Source: RGIG8700 sp045648505 (GTDB taxonomy: Bacteria > Bacillota > Clostridia > RGIG6154). From it: DNA of 64,000 nt. The DNA lies in assembly GCA_045648505.1 (NCBI GenBank), contig JAZROD010000060.1:54245-118244 (forward strand), written 5' to 3'. The position numbers were made by a program, and so were the translations under genes. Below, one piece after another: positions 1 through 8,903 of this stretch; the first letter of the stretch is position 1; each line of letters opens with the position of its first letter. The notes under the pieces are model-generated. The model was given only the letters and a program-made list of their open reading frames with translations. It made no database searches and was not told the origin of the DNA.

Positions 1-498
1 GCAGGCGCAGATTTTGACAGCTTTGCAAACTTGAACGAAGACCCAGGTTCAGCTACACAGCCTGAAGGATATGTTTTTGCAGTTACTGCAAACATTAAAG
101 ATGAAAATGTTTTAAACACACTTCAGCAGGCAGGTTACAGCATGGTTCCTGAATTTGAACAGGGTGCATACGAACTTGAAATTGGTGCAATTTCAGAACT
201 CGTTCCAACATCTTATGGTTACCACATCATCAAGAGAGTTGAAATGACAGACGCAGATTACGAAGCAAACAAAACAACAATTTTAAATGTTCTTAACAAT
301 GCTAAATATCTTACAGCTATTGAAGGTTGGAAAGAAGCATACAAAATTAAGAAAAATGAAAAGATGATTGCATCTATCAACATGGAAGAATTCCAGGCAA
401 TTTTAGCTGCTAAAGCTGAAGAAAAAGCTCCAGTTGAAGAAGCTCCTGTTGAAGAAGGCGTTGCAGAGGAAACTCCTGCAGAAGAAACAGCTGAATAA
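1..498 (+). CDS. Parvulin-type peptidyl-prolyl isomerase, C-terminal part
   Basis: The reading frame is open from the first base, so the gene starts upstream of the window. The visible 165 residues hold the end of a PpiC/PrsA-type rotamase domain. The segment leading to YGYHIIKRVE matches the family's closing strand, in which a conserved G-Y-H-I-I-K occurs. About 70 further residues follow and end in an acidic, Ala/Pro/Glu-rich tail (repeats of the type APVEE). Proteins of this family assist folding of secreted proteins outside the membrane; the signal peptide that would confirm export lies off the window. A terminator follows directly, so it ends its transcription unit. Confidence 0.75.
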   Translation, partial: AGADFDSFANLNEDPGSATQPEGYVFAVTANIKDENVLNTLQQAGYSMVPEFEQGAYELEIGAISELVPTSYGYHIIKRVEMTDADYEANKTTILNVLNNAKYLTAIEGWKEAYKIKKNEKMIASINMEEFQAILAAKAEEKAPVEEAPVEEGVAEETPAEETAE

Positions 499-504
499 AT
501 TATT

Positions 505-535
505 AAAATGCAGAGAAAAAATCTCTGCATTTTTC
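505..535 (+). terminator. Rho-independent terminator after the foldase gene
   Basis: A stem ATGCAGAGA / TCTCTGCAT with a short A-rich loop is followed by a T run. It separates the foldase gene from the argF promoter. Confidence 0.85.
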
Positions 536-547
536 TATGCGTATTTA

Positions 548-576
548 TTGACATTTTATTGAAATTAAAGTATAAT
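548..576 (+). promoter_or_regulatory. Sigma-70/sigma-A promoter of argF-carAB
   Basis: TTGACA at 548-553 and TATAAT at 571-576 are separated by exactly 17 bp, a perfect consensus. Transcription should start near 583, about 40 bp before argF. No ARG-box or PyrR-type leader is evident in the short leader. Confidence 0.85.
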
Positions 577-625
577 TATACAGATAATAAACAAAATTTA
601 ATCAGTTTGAAAGAAGGTAGACTTT

Positions 626-1528
626 ATGAAGCATTTACTCAAGCTTGGAGACCTTACCAGCGAAGAAATTTTTGAACTTTTAGAGCTTGCTGAAAAGTTG
701 AAATATGAACAGAAAAACAATATCCCGCAGAACTACTTAAAGGGCAAAACACTCGGTATGATTTTTGAAAAATCATCAACAAGAACAAGAGTATCTTTTG
801 AAGTTGGTATGCATCAGCTTGGCGGTTATCCACTTTTCTTAAGTTCAAACGATTTGCAGATAGGCAGAGGTGAGCCTGTTAATGATACAGCAAGAGTTCT
901 TTCAAGAATGATTGACGGTATTATGATAAGAACTTATGAACAACAAGAGGTTGAAGATTTAGCTAAATACGGTTCAATCCCTGTTATTAACGGTCTTACA
1001 GACTATGCACATCCTTGTCAGGTTCTTGCAGACCTTTTAACAATCAAAGAACATAAAGGCAAACTTGAAGGGCTTAAAATCTGTTTCGTAGGCGACGGTA
1101 ACAATATGGCAAACTCAATTATTGTTGGTTGCATAAAAGCAGGCATGAAGGTTGCAATAGCTTGTCCTTCAACAAATCAGCCTGATAGTGACATTATGGC
1201 TTGGGCAAATGAAACCGGAAACCTTTTGGTTACAGATGATATTTTACTTGCAGCTAAAGATTCAGATGTTTTATATACAGATGTGTGGGCTTCAATGGGC
1301 CAGGAAGCGGAAGCTGAAGAAAGAAAGAAAATCTTCAAAGGCTATCAGATTAATGATGAATTAATGTCAGTTGCAAAACCTGATGCAATGGTTCTTCATT
1401 GTCTCCCTGCACACAGAGAAGAAGAAATCACTGCAAAAGTTTTTGAGGAACATGCAGATGAAATTTTCGATGAAGCAGAAAACAGACTTCACGCACAGAA
1501 AGCAGTTTTGGTTAAATTGCTTGGTTAA
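626..1528 (+). CDS. argF: Ornithine carbamoyltransferase
   Basis: This 300-residue cytoplasmic enzyme transfers the carbamoyl group from carbamoyl phosphate to ornithine, giving citrulline. The carbamoyl-phosphate loop EKSSTRTR is near residue 50, HPCQVLAD is near residue 130, and the ornithine-binding HCLPAHR is near residue 255. HCLP distinguishes it from aspartate carbamoyltransferase. Length is normal and the ribosome binding site GAAGG is well placed. It is first in an operon with carA and carB, so its substrate is made by the next two genes. Biosynthetic and catabolic OTCs cannot be separated by motif alone, but the carAB linkage favours the arginine biosynthetic role. Confidence 0.95.
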   Translation: MKHLLKLGDLTSEEIFELLELAEKLKYEQKNNIPQNYLKGKTLGMIFEKSSTRTRVSFEVGMHQLGGYPLFLSSNDLQIGRGEPVNDTARVLSRMIDGIMIRTYEQQEVEDLAKYGSIPVINGLTDYAHPCQVLADLLTIKEHKGKLEGLKICFVGDGNNMANSIIVGCIKAGMKVAIACPSTNQPDSDIMAWANETGNLLVTDDILLAAKDSDVLYTDVWASMGQEAEAEERKKIFKGYQINDELMSVAKPDAMVLHCLPAHREEEITAKVFEEHADEIFDEAENRLHAQKAVLVKLLG

Positions 1529-1568
1529 TGGCATATAGGAATTATTTATACAGAAAGGAATGACAAAA

Positions 1569-2609
1569 ATGAACGCATATCTCATTCTTGAAAACGGTAA
1601 AGTTTTCAAAGGAAAATCCTTTGGATATGAAAAAGAAACTTCAGGTGAGCTTGTTTTTACAACAGGTGCTGTAGGTTACATCGAAACCTTGACAGACCCT
1701 GCATTTAAAGGTCAGATTGTTGTGCAGGCTTTTCCTTTAATCGGTAACTACGGTATGATTTCTGCAGATGCAGAAAGCGTTAAGGCACAGGTTGCAGGTT
1801 ATGTTGTTCGTGACCTTTGCGATATGCCTTCAAACTTCCGTATGGAAACAACTCTTGAAGAATATCTTAAAGAGCAGGAAGTTATGGGTATTACCGACAT
1901 AGATACAAGAGAGCTTACAAAAATCATCAGAGAAGAAGGTGTTATGAAAGCAAAAATCCTTCTTGAAGAACCAAAGAATGCTTCTTTCGATTTTGAAATT
2001 GAAGACAAGGTTTCTGATGTAAGCTGTGAAGAAGTTATTTCACTTGAAACAAATGATGCTGAAAAAACAGTTGCAGTGCTGGACCTTGGTATGCTTAAAA
2101 GTATGGCAACAACTCTTGCTAGCAAGGGTGTTAAAGTTGATATACTTCCATACAACACAAAAGCTGAAGACCTTTTGAAGTATGATGGTATCCTTCTTTC
2201 AAGCGGTCCTTCAGATCCTAAGTCAAACACAGAGGTTATTGAAACTGTTAAAGCGGTTATGGGCAAAAAACCAATCTTTGGTATTGGTCTTGGACATCAG
2301 ATTTTAGCCCTTGCCAACGGCGGAGATACAGAAAAGTTAAAATATGGTCACAGAGGTGCAAATCAGCCTGTTAGATATTTAGAAACAGGAAAATGCTTTA
2401 TCACAAACCAGAATCACGGCTATGTTGTTAAAGAAAATACTGTTAAAGGCGGAAAAACATCATTTGTGAATGTTAATGACAATACAGTAGAGGGCATTGA
2501 ATACGAAAATAATGCATTTTCTGTTCAGTTCTATCCAAATGCTTGCGAAAGCCCTATGGATACCTCCTACCTTTACGACAAATTTATTGAAATGATGGAG
2601 GGATTCTAA
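1569..2609 (+). CDS. carA: Carbamoyl-phosphate synthase small chain lacking the glutaminase triad
   Basis: The small subunit normally hydrolyses glutamine and passes ammonia to CarB. The 346-residue length and both domains are normal (N-terminal CPSase_sm, then class I glutamine amidotransferase). The catalytic residues are not. The nucleophile position reads FGIGLGHQ, with Gly240 where FGICLGHQ is expected. The His-x-Glu pair reads QFYPNACE, with Tyr322 and Asn324 where QFHPEAC is expected. All three triad residues are therefore replaced in an otherwise intact frame. It should not release ammonia from glutamine and may be structural or regulatory. I start it at 1569 because AAAGGA at 1554-1559 is too close to the in-frame ATG at 1560. 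Its stop overlaps the carB start. Confidence 0.9.
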   Translation: MNAYLILENGKVFKGKSFGYEKETSGELVFTTGAVGYIETLTDPAFKGQIVVQAFPLIGNYGMISADAESVKAQVAGYVVRDLCDMPSNFRMETTLEEYLKEQEVMGITDIDTRELTKIIREEGVMKAKILLEEPKNASFDFEIEDKVSDVSCEEVISLETNDAEKTVAVLDLGMLKSMATTLASKGVKVDILPYNTKAEDLLKYDGILLSSGPSDPKSNTEVIETVKAVMGKKPIFGIGLGHQILALANGGDTEKLKYGHRGANQPVRYLETGKCFITNQNHGYVVKENTVKGGKTSFVNVNDNTVEGIEYENNAFSVQFYPNACESPMDTSYLYDKFIEMMEGF

Positions 2610-5600
2610 TGCCACTTAATAAAGATATTAAAAAAGTTTTGGTTATCGGCTCAGGTCCTATCGTTATCGGACAGGCTGCAGAATTTGACTATGCAGGTGC
2701 ACAGGCTTGCCGTGTTTTAAGAGATGAAGGTCTTGACATTGTTCTTGTTAACTCAAACCCTGCCACAATTATGACAGATAAGAAAATGGCAGATGCTATT
2801 TATCTTGAGCCATTAACTGCAGAAACAGTTAAAAGAATTATAGAAAAAGAAAAGCCTGACAGCATTTTGCCATCACTTGGCGGTCAGACAGGTCTTACAA
2901 TTGCAATGCAGCTTTCAAAAGAAGGCTACCTTGATAAAATGGGTGTTAAGCTCCTTGGTACTAACGAAGAAGCTATCATCAAAGCTGAAGACAGAGAGCT
3001 TTTCAAAGCAACAATGGATGCTATCAATCAGCCTTGTATTCCATCTGATATTGCAACAGATGTTGAAAGATGTCTTGAAATTGCAGACGAAATCGGATAC
3101 CCTGTTATCGTTCGTCCTGCTTTCACACTTGGTGGTGCAGGTGGCGGTGTTGCATATAACAAAGAAGAATTAAGAACTATTGCTAGTAACGGTCTTCTTC
3201 TTTCACCTATCACTCAGGTATTGATTGAAAAATATATCTTTGGTTGGAAAGAAATCGAATTTGAAGTTATCAGAGACAGCAAGGGTACTGCAATCACAGT
3301 TTGTAGTATGGAAAACGTTGACCCTGTAGGCGTTCACACAGGTGACTCTATCGTTGTTGCTCCTGCGGTTTCACTTTCAACAAGAGAATACAGTATGTTA
3401 AAGAGTGCGGCACTTAATATTATTTCTGCTCTTGAAATCGAAGGTGGATGTAACTGTCAGTTCGCACTTAACCCTGAAACCTTTGAATATGCAGTTATCG
3501 AGGTTAACCCACGAGTTTCCCGTTCATCTGCTTTAGCTTCAAAGGCAACAGGCTTCCCGATTGCAAAGGTTTCTTCAAAAATTGCTCTTGGTTATACACT
3601 TGACGAAATCAGAAATGATGTTACCGGTATGACTTATGCTTGTTTTGAACCTGCAATTGACTATATCGTTGTTAAAATGCCTAAATGGCCATTTGATAAA
3701 TTTGCTTATGCAAAAAGAACTCTCGGCACACAGATGAAGGCAACCGGTGAAGTTATGTCTATCGGTCCTACATTTGAAATGGCTATTATGAAAGCTGTTC
3801 GTGGTGCAGAAATTAAGATTGACACATTAAATCTTCCTGCTTTCAAAGACCACGAAAATATTGAAGAACAGCTCCATCAGATGGATGACAGAAGACTCTT
3901 TGCTATTTTTGAAGCATTAAAGCAGGGCGTTTCAACTGAAAAAATTCACGAAATCACAATGGTTGACGAATGGTTTGTTGAAAAGCTCAGAAATCTTGTG
4001 AACTTTGAAAAAGAAATAGTTAATAATCTTACAGATGAACTTTACCTTAAAGGTAAAAAGCTTGGATATACAGATGCGGCTTTAGAGAGAATTTCAGGCG
4101 AAAAGGTTAAAGAACATAAACCTTGCGTTTATAAAATGGTTGATACCTGCGCAGGTGAATTCAAAGCCCAGACACCATATTTCTACAGCTCACACGACTA
4201 TAACTGTGAAGCAAGAGAAAGCGCTTCTGAAAAGAAAAAGATTATTGTTCTTGGTTCAGGTCCTATCAGAATCGGTCAGGGTATTGAGTTTGACTATTCA
4301 TCAGTACACTGCGTATGGACACTTAAAGAACTTGGATATGAAGTTATTATTATCAACAACAACCCTGAAACAGTATCAACAGACTTTGATACTGCAGACA
4401 GACTTTATTTTGAGCCTTTAACACCTGAAGATGTTATGAATGTTATCGAAATTGAAAAGCCTGTTGGAGTTGTAGTTGCATTCGGCGGTCAGACTGCTAT
4501 TAACTTAACAAAATTCTTATCACAGAATAACATTCCTATTCTTGGTACATCTGCAGAAGGTATCGACCTTGCTGAAGACAGAGAACAGTTTGATGCTCTT
4601 CTTGAAAAGTTTGATATCAAAAGACCAAAGGGTCTTACAGCTATGTCACTTGAAGATGCGCTTAAATGTGCAAACGAGCTTGGCTACCCTGTACTTTTAA
4701 GACCATCTTATGTTATCGGTGGTCAGAATATGACAATCGCTCACAACGATGAAGATGTTACAAAGTACATGAATATCATCCTTGGTGGTAAAATTGAAAA
4801 CGCAGTTTTAATCGACAGATATATGAAGGGTACAGAGCTTGAAGTTGACGTTATTTCAGACGGTACAGACGTTTTAATTCCTGGTGTTATGCAGCACGTT
4901 GAAAGAGCAGGTATTCATAGTGGTGACTCTATCGCAGTTTACCCACCATACAGCCTTTCAGACAAGATGCTCAAGACTATTGTTGACAGTTCAACGACTC
5001 TTGCACTTTCACTTGGAACAAAAGGTCTTGTAAATATTCAGTACCTTATCTATGATGGTGAACTTTATGTTATCGAAGTTAACCCAAGAGCTTCAAGAAC
5101 AATTCCTTACATCAGTAAGGTAACAGGAATTCCAATGGTTGATGTTGCATCAAAGGTTATGCTTGGACAGAGCATTAAAGACCTTGGTTATGAACCTGGT
5201 CTTTACAAAACACCACCTTGTTTTGCAATTAAAGTTCCGGTATTCTCATTTGAAAAGCTTTCTGATATCAACTCAAAGCTTGGACCTGAAATGAAATCAA
5301 CAGGTGAAGTTTTAGGTATCGGTAAAACATTCAATGAAGCTATGTTCAAAGGCTTAACATCTGCAGGCTTAACTGTGCAGACTAAAGAACCAAAAGGTGT
5401 GTTCATCAGCGTTGACGAGCACGATTATAACGATGTTATCGGTCTTGCTAAAAAGTTTGATGATTTACAGATTAAGATTTACTCAACAAAGGGTACTGCA
5501 GAAGAAATCGAAAGACTTGGCATTGATGTTACAACATTTGAAGATATTTCAGACCCTGCAATCCTTGATTTGATTGACAAGGAAGAAATTGAATATATCA

Positions 5601-6631
5601 TCTATACAGGCGAAGCTAAAGACGATTCACTTGACCATTATATTGCCCTTCACAGAAAGGCGCTTCTTGCAGGCATTGTTTGTATGACATCTATTGACAC
5701 AGCAAACGCTCTTGCAGATATTATTGCAAGCCGTTTCAACCAGTCAAACACAGAGCTTGTTGATATAAACAAGATGAGAACAAAGAGACAGACTTTAGAG
5801 TTTGCAAAAATGGCTTGTTCAGGTAACGACTTTATCTTCATTGATAACAGAAACGGTGAAATCACAAGCCCTGAATCACTTTGTATTCAGCTTTGTGACA
5901 GACACTACGGTGTTGGTGGTTATGGTATCATCCTTATTGAAAATTCAAGCGTTGCAGATGCAAAAATGAGAATTTTCAACAGAGACGGTTCTGAAGGAAG
6001 AATGGCAGGTAACGCCATTATGTGCGTAGGTAAGTATCTCTACGATAACGGTATCGTTAATAAGATTGATATTACTATCGAAACCGGTGCAGGTATTAAA
6101 GAACTTCACCTCCACCTTCGTGATGAAAAGGTTTCATCAGTAAGAGTTAATATGGGCAAGGTTTCTCTTGATGCGAAAGACCTTCCTGTAGAGCTTGGGA
6201 AGGATCAGGTTATAAACGAAAAAGCAAAAATCGGCAACGAAGAATACGAAATTACTTGCGTATCTGTAGGTAACCCACATTGCGTAGTATTTGATGATTA
6301 TATCGGCAGACTTGACCTTAAGAAAATCGGACCTGTTTTTGAACACGCTCCTATTTTCCCTGACAGAGTTAACACAGAATTCGTAAGATTTGTTAATAAG
6401 AGAACTCTTAAAGTTCGTGTATGGGAAAGAGGTATCGGCGAAACAATGGCTTGTGGTACAGGTGCTTGTGCATCAGTTGTTGCTGCAGTTCTTAAAGGCT
6501 ATTGCAAACAAGACCGTGATATCCGTGTTAAATTAAAAGGCGGAGACCTTATTGTAAATTATGCTGCAGATGGCACAGTTTACTTAACAGGTAATGCTGA
6601 CCTTATATATGAAGGTAAACTTTCATATTGA
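2609..6631 (+). CDS. carB: CarB large chain fused to a diaminopimelate epimerase-like domain
   Basis: Residues 1 to about 1055 form a complete CarB. There are two ATP-grasp halves (GSGPIVIGQAAEFDYAG near residue 14, GSGPIRIGQGIEFDYSS near 550) and the C-terminal MGS-like regulatory domain, so carbamate phosphorylation and carbamoyl-phosphate synthesis look intact. From about residue 1061 the same frame continues into a DapF-like domain (FAKMACSGNDF, then NPHCVVFDD, then ETMACGTGACAS). DapF epimerises LL- to meso-diaminopimelate using two Cys. The second is present at residue 1282, but the first motif reads RMAGNAIMC with Ala1133 instead of MCGNG, and the usual GADG reads GGYG. Epimerase activity is doubtful. 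There is no frameshift, and a terminator follows the fused stop. Confidence 0.92.
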   Translation: MPLNKDIKKVLVIGSGPIVIGQAAEFDYAGAQACRVLRDEGLDIVLVNSNPATIMTDKKMADAIYLEPLTAETVKRIIEKEKPDSILPSLGGQTGLTIAMQLSKEGYLDKMGVKLLGTNEEAIIKAEDRELFKATMDAINQPCIPSDIATDVERCLEIADEIGYPVIVRPAFTLGGAGGGVAYNKEELRTIASNGLLLSPITQVLIEKYIFGWKEIEFEVIRDSKGTAITVCSMENVDPVGVHTGDSIVVAPAVSLSTREYSMLKSAALNIISALEIEGGCNCQFALNPETFEYAVIEVNPRVSRSSALASKATGFPIAKVSSKIALGYTLDEIRNDVTGMTYACFEPAIDYIVVKMPKWPFDKFAYAKRTLGTQMKATGEVMSIGPTFEMAIMKAVRGAEIKIDTLNLPAFKDHENIEEQLHQMDDRRLFAIFEALKQGVSTEKIHEITMVDEWFVEKLRNLVNFEKEIVNNLTDELYLKGKKLGYTDAALERISGEKVKEHKPCVYKMVDTCAGEFKAQTPYFYSSHDYNCEARESASEKKKIIVLGSGPIRIGQGIEFDYSSVHCVWTLKELGYEVIIINNNPETVSTDFDTADRLYFEPLTPEDVMNVIEIEKPVGVVVAFGGQTAINLTKFLSQNNIPILGTSAEGIDLAEDREQFDALLEKFDIKRPKGLTAMSLEDALKCANELGYPVLLRPSYVIGGQNMTIAHNDEDVTKYMNIILGGKIENAVLIDRYMKGTELEVDVISDGTDVLIPGVMQHVERAGIHSGDSIAVYPPYSLSDKMLKTIVDSSTTLALSLGTKGLVNIQYLIYDGELYVIEVNPRASRTIPYISKVTGIPMVDVASKVMLGQSIKDLGYEPGLYKTPPCFAIKVPVFSFEKLSDINSKLGPEMKSTGEVLGIGKTFNEAMFKGLTSAGLTVQTKEPKGVFISVDEHDYNDVIGLAKKFDDLQIKIYSTKGTAEEIERLGIDVTTFEDISDPAILDLIDKEEIEYIIYTGEAKDDSLDHYIALHRKALLAGIVCMTSIDTANALADIIASRFNQSNTELVDINKMRTKRQTLEFAKMACSGNDFIFIDNRNGEITSPESLCIQLCDRHYGVGGYGIILIENSSVADAKMRIFNRDGSEGRMAGNAIMCVGKYLYDNGIVNKIDITIETGAGIKELHLHLRDEKVSSVRVNMGKVSLDAKDLPVELGKDQVINEKAKIGNEEYEITCVSVGNPHCVVFDDYIGRLDLKKIGPVFEHAPIFPDRVNTEFVRFVNKRTLKVRVWERGIGETMACGTGACASVVAAVLKGYCKQDRDIRVKLKGGDLIVNYAADGTVYLTGNADLIYEGKLSY

Positions 6632-6636
6632 TAATA

Positions 6637-6668
6637 AAAAACTTGTGATTATTTCACAAGTTTTTTTG
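6637..6668 (+). terminator. Terminator of the argF-carAB operon
   Basis: AAACTTGTGA pairs with TCACAAGTTT and is followed by a T run. Confidence 0.85.
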
Positions 6669-6710
6669 TTATAACACAATAAAGATATCTCTAGAAAAAG
6701 CTTGTTTTTA

Positions 6711-6739
6711 TTGATATTCGGCAGAATTTATGCTATAAT
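6711..6739 (+). promoter_or_regulatory. Promoter of the fic gene
   Basis: TTGATA at 6711-6716 and TATAAT at 6734-6739 have a 17 bp spacer, 32 bp before the start codon. Confidence 0.75.
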
Positions 6740-6770
6740 ATTACTATAGAAAAAGTAACGGAGGCTTATT

Positions 6771-7382
6771 ATGGCTTTAGAAAATAAACTTAATATAACA
6801 GATTCTGCACAACTTGCTTATGAGGAAGAAAGAATCAGTAAGAAAAAAGCTGTTGAGTTGTACGACAATGGGTTGTTTGACGGACTTGAAGCAGGACAAT
6901 TTTCAGTGCTTAGATTTATACACAAATATTTGTTTGAAGAGCTCTATGATTTCGCAGGAGTGGTAAGAGATGTAAATATTGCAAAAGGAAATTTCCGTTT
7001 TGCGCCTGTGATGTATCTGGATAGTGCATTAGAACATATCAGCAATATGCCACAGACAAACTTTGAAGAGATTATTGAAAAATATGTTGAAATGAACATT
7101 GCTCACCCATTCAGAGAAGGAAATGGAAGAGCTACAAGAATATGGCTTGACCTTATATTCAAGGAAGAGCTTGGAAGGGTTGTGGACTGGAGCAAAGTAG
7201 ATAAAGAGGATTATCTGCTTGCTATGGAACGCAGTCCTATAAAAGATATTGAAATCAAGCATATACTAAAAAATGCTTTAACTGATAAAATTTATGACAG
7301 AGAGCTTTATATGAAAGGTATTGACAATAGTTATCACTATGAAGGTTATAAGGCGTTCAAAACAGAAAACCTTGTGAAATAA
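6771..7382 (+). CDS. Fic-family protein, class III-like with C-terminal inhibitory helix
   Basis: Fic enzymes transfer AMP or another phosphate-linked group to target proteins. The 203-residue protein has the full active motif HPFREGNGRATR near residue 112, including the catalytic His and the phosphate-binding EGNGR, and the upstream flap strand GNFRFAP. Near the C-terminus SYHYEG fits the (S/T)xxxE(G/N) inhibitory motif. Its position after the Fic core is that of self-inhibited class III Fic proteins. It is a single-gene unit with its own promoter, a GGAGG ribosome binding site and a terminator, and no antitoxin gene beside it, which fits built-in inhibition. The target is unknown. Confidence 0.88.
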   Translation: MALENKLNITDSAQLAYEEERISKKKAVELYDNGLFDGLEAGQFSVLRFIHKYLFEELYDFAGVVRDVNIAKGNFRFAPVMYLDSALEHISNMPQTNFEEIIEKYVEMNIAHPFREGNGRATRIWLDLIFKEELGRVVDWSKVDKEDYLLAMERSPIKDIEIKHILKNALTDKIYDRELYMKGIDNSYHYEGYKAFKTENLVK

Positions 7383-7398
7383 TTCACAAGGTTTTTAT
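7367..7398. terminator. Bidirectional terminator between fic and glnQ
   Basis: ACCTTGTGAA / TTCACAAGGT overlaps the end of fic. T runs on the + strand and A runs upstream let it serve both convergent genes. Confidence 0.75.
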
Positions 7399-8180
7399 TA
7401 TACATTAGTATTACTTAAAAATTCTTTTAATCTTTCGCTTTTTGGATTTGAGAACAGTTCTTCAGGTGCGCCTTCTTCGGCAATAACACCGCTGTCCATA
7501 AAGACAACTCTGTCTGAAACATTTTTTGCAAAGTTCATTTCGTGAGTAACGATTATCATTGTCATATTTGTATCTGCAAGAGATTTGATAATGTTTAAAA
7601 CTTCGTTTGTAAGTTCAGGGTCAAGAGCTGATGTTGGTTCATCAAAGAGCATAATTTCAGGATTAAGAGCCAATGCTCTTACGATTGCAACTCTCTGTTG
7701 CTGACCGCCTGAAAGCTCGCAGGGATAATTGTTTATTTTATCAGAAAGCCCTGCTTTTTCAAGAAGCTTTAATGCATTTTCTTCAATTTCTTTTAAAATT
7801 GCCTTTTTATTTGTTTTATAATCAGGTCTTTCTTTAGCAAGAAGCGTTGGTGCTAATGTTACATTTTCAAGAACATTATACTGGGGAAAAAGGTTGAACT
7901 GCTGAAAAACAAAACCAAAATTCAGCTGGTTTTTACGAAGCTCTGCAGGGGACATTGTGTGTTGATTTTCACCGTTGAAAATTTCGTTCCCGTTTAAAAG
8001 AATTTGTCCCTTGTCTGCTTTTTCAAGAAAGTTTATACATCTTAAAAAGGTTGTTTTTCCGCTTCCGGATGAGCCGATAATGGAAACAACTTCACCCTTT
8101 TCCATAGAAAAGCTTATGTCTTTTAAAACTTCGGTTTTGCCGAAGCTTTTTTTAAGATTGTTTATTTCAAGTATCGCCAT
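7398..8180 (-). CDS. glnQ: Polar amino-acid ABC transporter, ATP-binding subunit
   Basis: This 260-residue ATPase energises amino-acid uptake. Walker A is GSSGSGKTT (about residue 35), the signature is LSGGQQQR, Walker B is IMLFDEPTSALD, and the H-loop lies in IIVTHEM. The sequence is closest in style to the GlnQ/HisP group. A GTG at 8189 would overlap glnP. The ATG at 8180 sits correctly behind AAGGGGTG, so I use it. It is last in the order glnH-glnP-glnQ, five bases after glnP. Substrate cannot be fixed from sequence; glutamine, other polar amino acids and cystine are all possible. Confidence 0.9.
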   Translation of the reverse strand: MAILEINNLKKSFGKTEVLKDISFSMEKGEVVSIIGSSGSGKTTFLRCINFLEKADKGQILLNGNEIFNGENQHTMSPAELRKNQLNFGFVFQQFNLFPQYNVLENVTLAPTLLAKERPDYKTNKKAILKEIEENALKLLEKAGLSDKINNYPCELSGGQQQRVAIVRALALNPEIMLFDEPTSALDPELTNEVLNIIKSLADTNMTMIIVTHEMNFAKNVSDRVVFMDSGVIAEEGAPEELFSNPKSERLKEFLSNTNV

Positions 8181-8185
8181 TTTAC

Positions 8186-8833
8186 TCACCCCTTATAATA
8201 ATTAAGCTTTTTCTCTATCTTACCTGCAAGAATTGTAAGAAGTCCGCAGAAGATGAGATAGAAAATTCCTGAATAGAATAATGGCCATATAAGTGCTTTT
8301 GATGTTATGTAGTTCTGTGCAACTCTTGTGATTTCAACAACAGAGATAATTCTTGCAAGGGAAGTATCTTTAACAAGAGTAATAATTTCATTGAACATAG
8401 GTGGAACAATTCTTTTTATTACCTGGAAAAGAACAACCTTGAAGAAAACCTGTGAGCTTGTCATACCAAGAACCTGACCTGCTTCGTACTGACCTTTTGG
8501 GATGCTTTCAATACCACCTCTGAAGATTTCAGAAAAATATGCGGCATAGTTTATAACGAAAGCAATAAGAGCGGCATTGAGTCTTGAAAGACTTTCACCG
8601 TTCCACAAAAGTCCCGGTCCGAAGAAAACAAGCATAATCTGGAGCATAAGGGGAGTTCCTCTTATAATCCAGATAAATGTCTTAACGAGCCATTTGATAG
8701 GAGCTATCTTACTCATTGAGCCAAATGAAAGAATAAGTCCCAACGGAAGTGCGGCAATAAGTGTTACCGCAAAAATTATAAGGTTGAACCTGAAGCCCTC
8801 AAAAAGGCCCATTGTTACTGTAATTAAATCCAT
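8186..8833 (-). CDS. glnP: Polar amino-acid ABC transporter, permease subunit
   Basis: A 215-residue membrane protein of the HisM/GlnP permease family. It has several hydrophobic segments and the cytoplasmic EAA-type loop (QYEAGQVLGMTSSQVFFKVV) that contacts the ATPase. The start at 8833 is preceded by GAAAGGTG; the upstream ATG at 8857 has no such site and lies in the preceding attenuator. It lies between the binding-protein and ATPase genes and is expected to form a homodimeric channel. Confidence 0.9.
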   Translation of the reverse strand: MDLITVTMGLFEGFRFNLIIFAVTLIAALPLGLILSFGSMSKIAPIKWLVKTFIWIIRGTPLMLQIMLVFFGPGLLWNGESLSRLNAALIAFVINYAAYFSEIFRGGIESIPKGQYEAGQVLGMTSSQVFFKVVLFQVIKRIVPPMFNEIITLVKDTSLARIISVVEITRVAQNYITSKALIWPLFYSGIFYLIFCGLLTILAGKIEKKLNYYKG

Positions 8834-8855
8834 AAAACACCTTTCGTAAACACAC

Positions 8856-8886
8856 AAAAACTAAGGCCTTTGAGCCTTAGTTTTAT
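8856..8886 (-). terminator. Hairpin between glnH and glnP
   Basis: CTAAGGC / GCCTTAG is followed on the minus strand by a T run. It sits inside the operon after the binding-protein gene and would favour excess binding protein over the membrane subunits. Confidence 0.7.
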
Positions 8887-8903
8887 GTATGATTTGATTT
8901 AAA

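Noticed and set aside
555..625. Riboswitch or attenuator before argF
   Set aside because: The leader after the consensus promoter is only about 40 nt and shows no stem with a T run.
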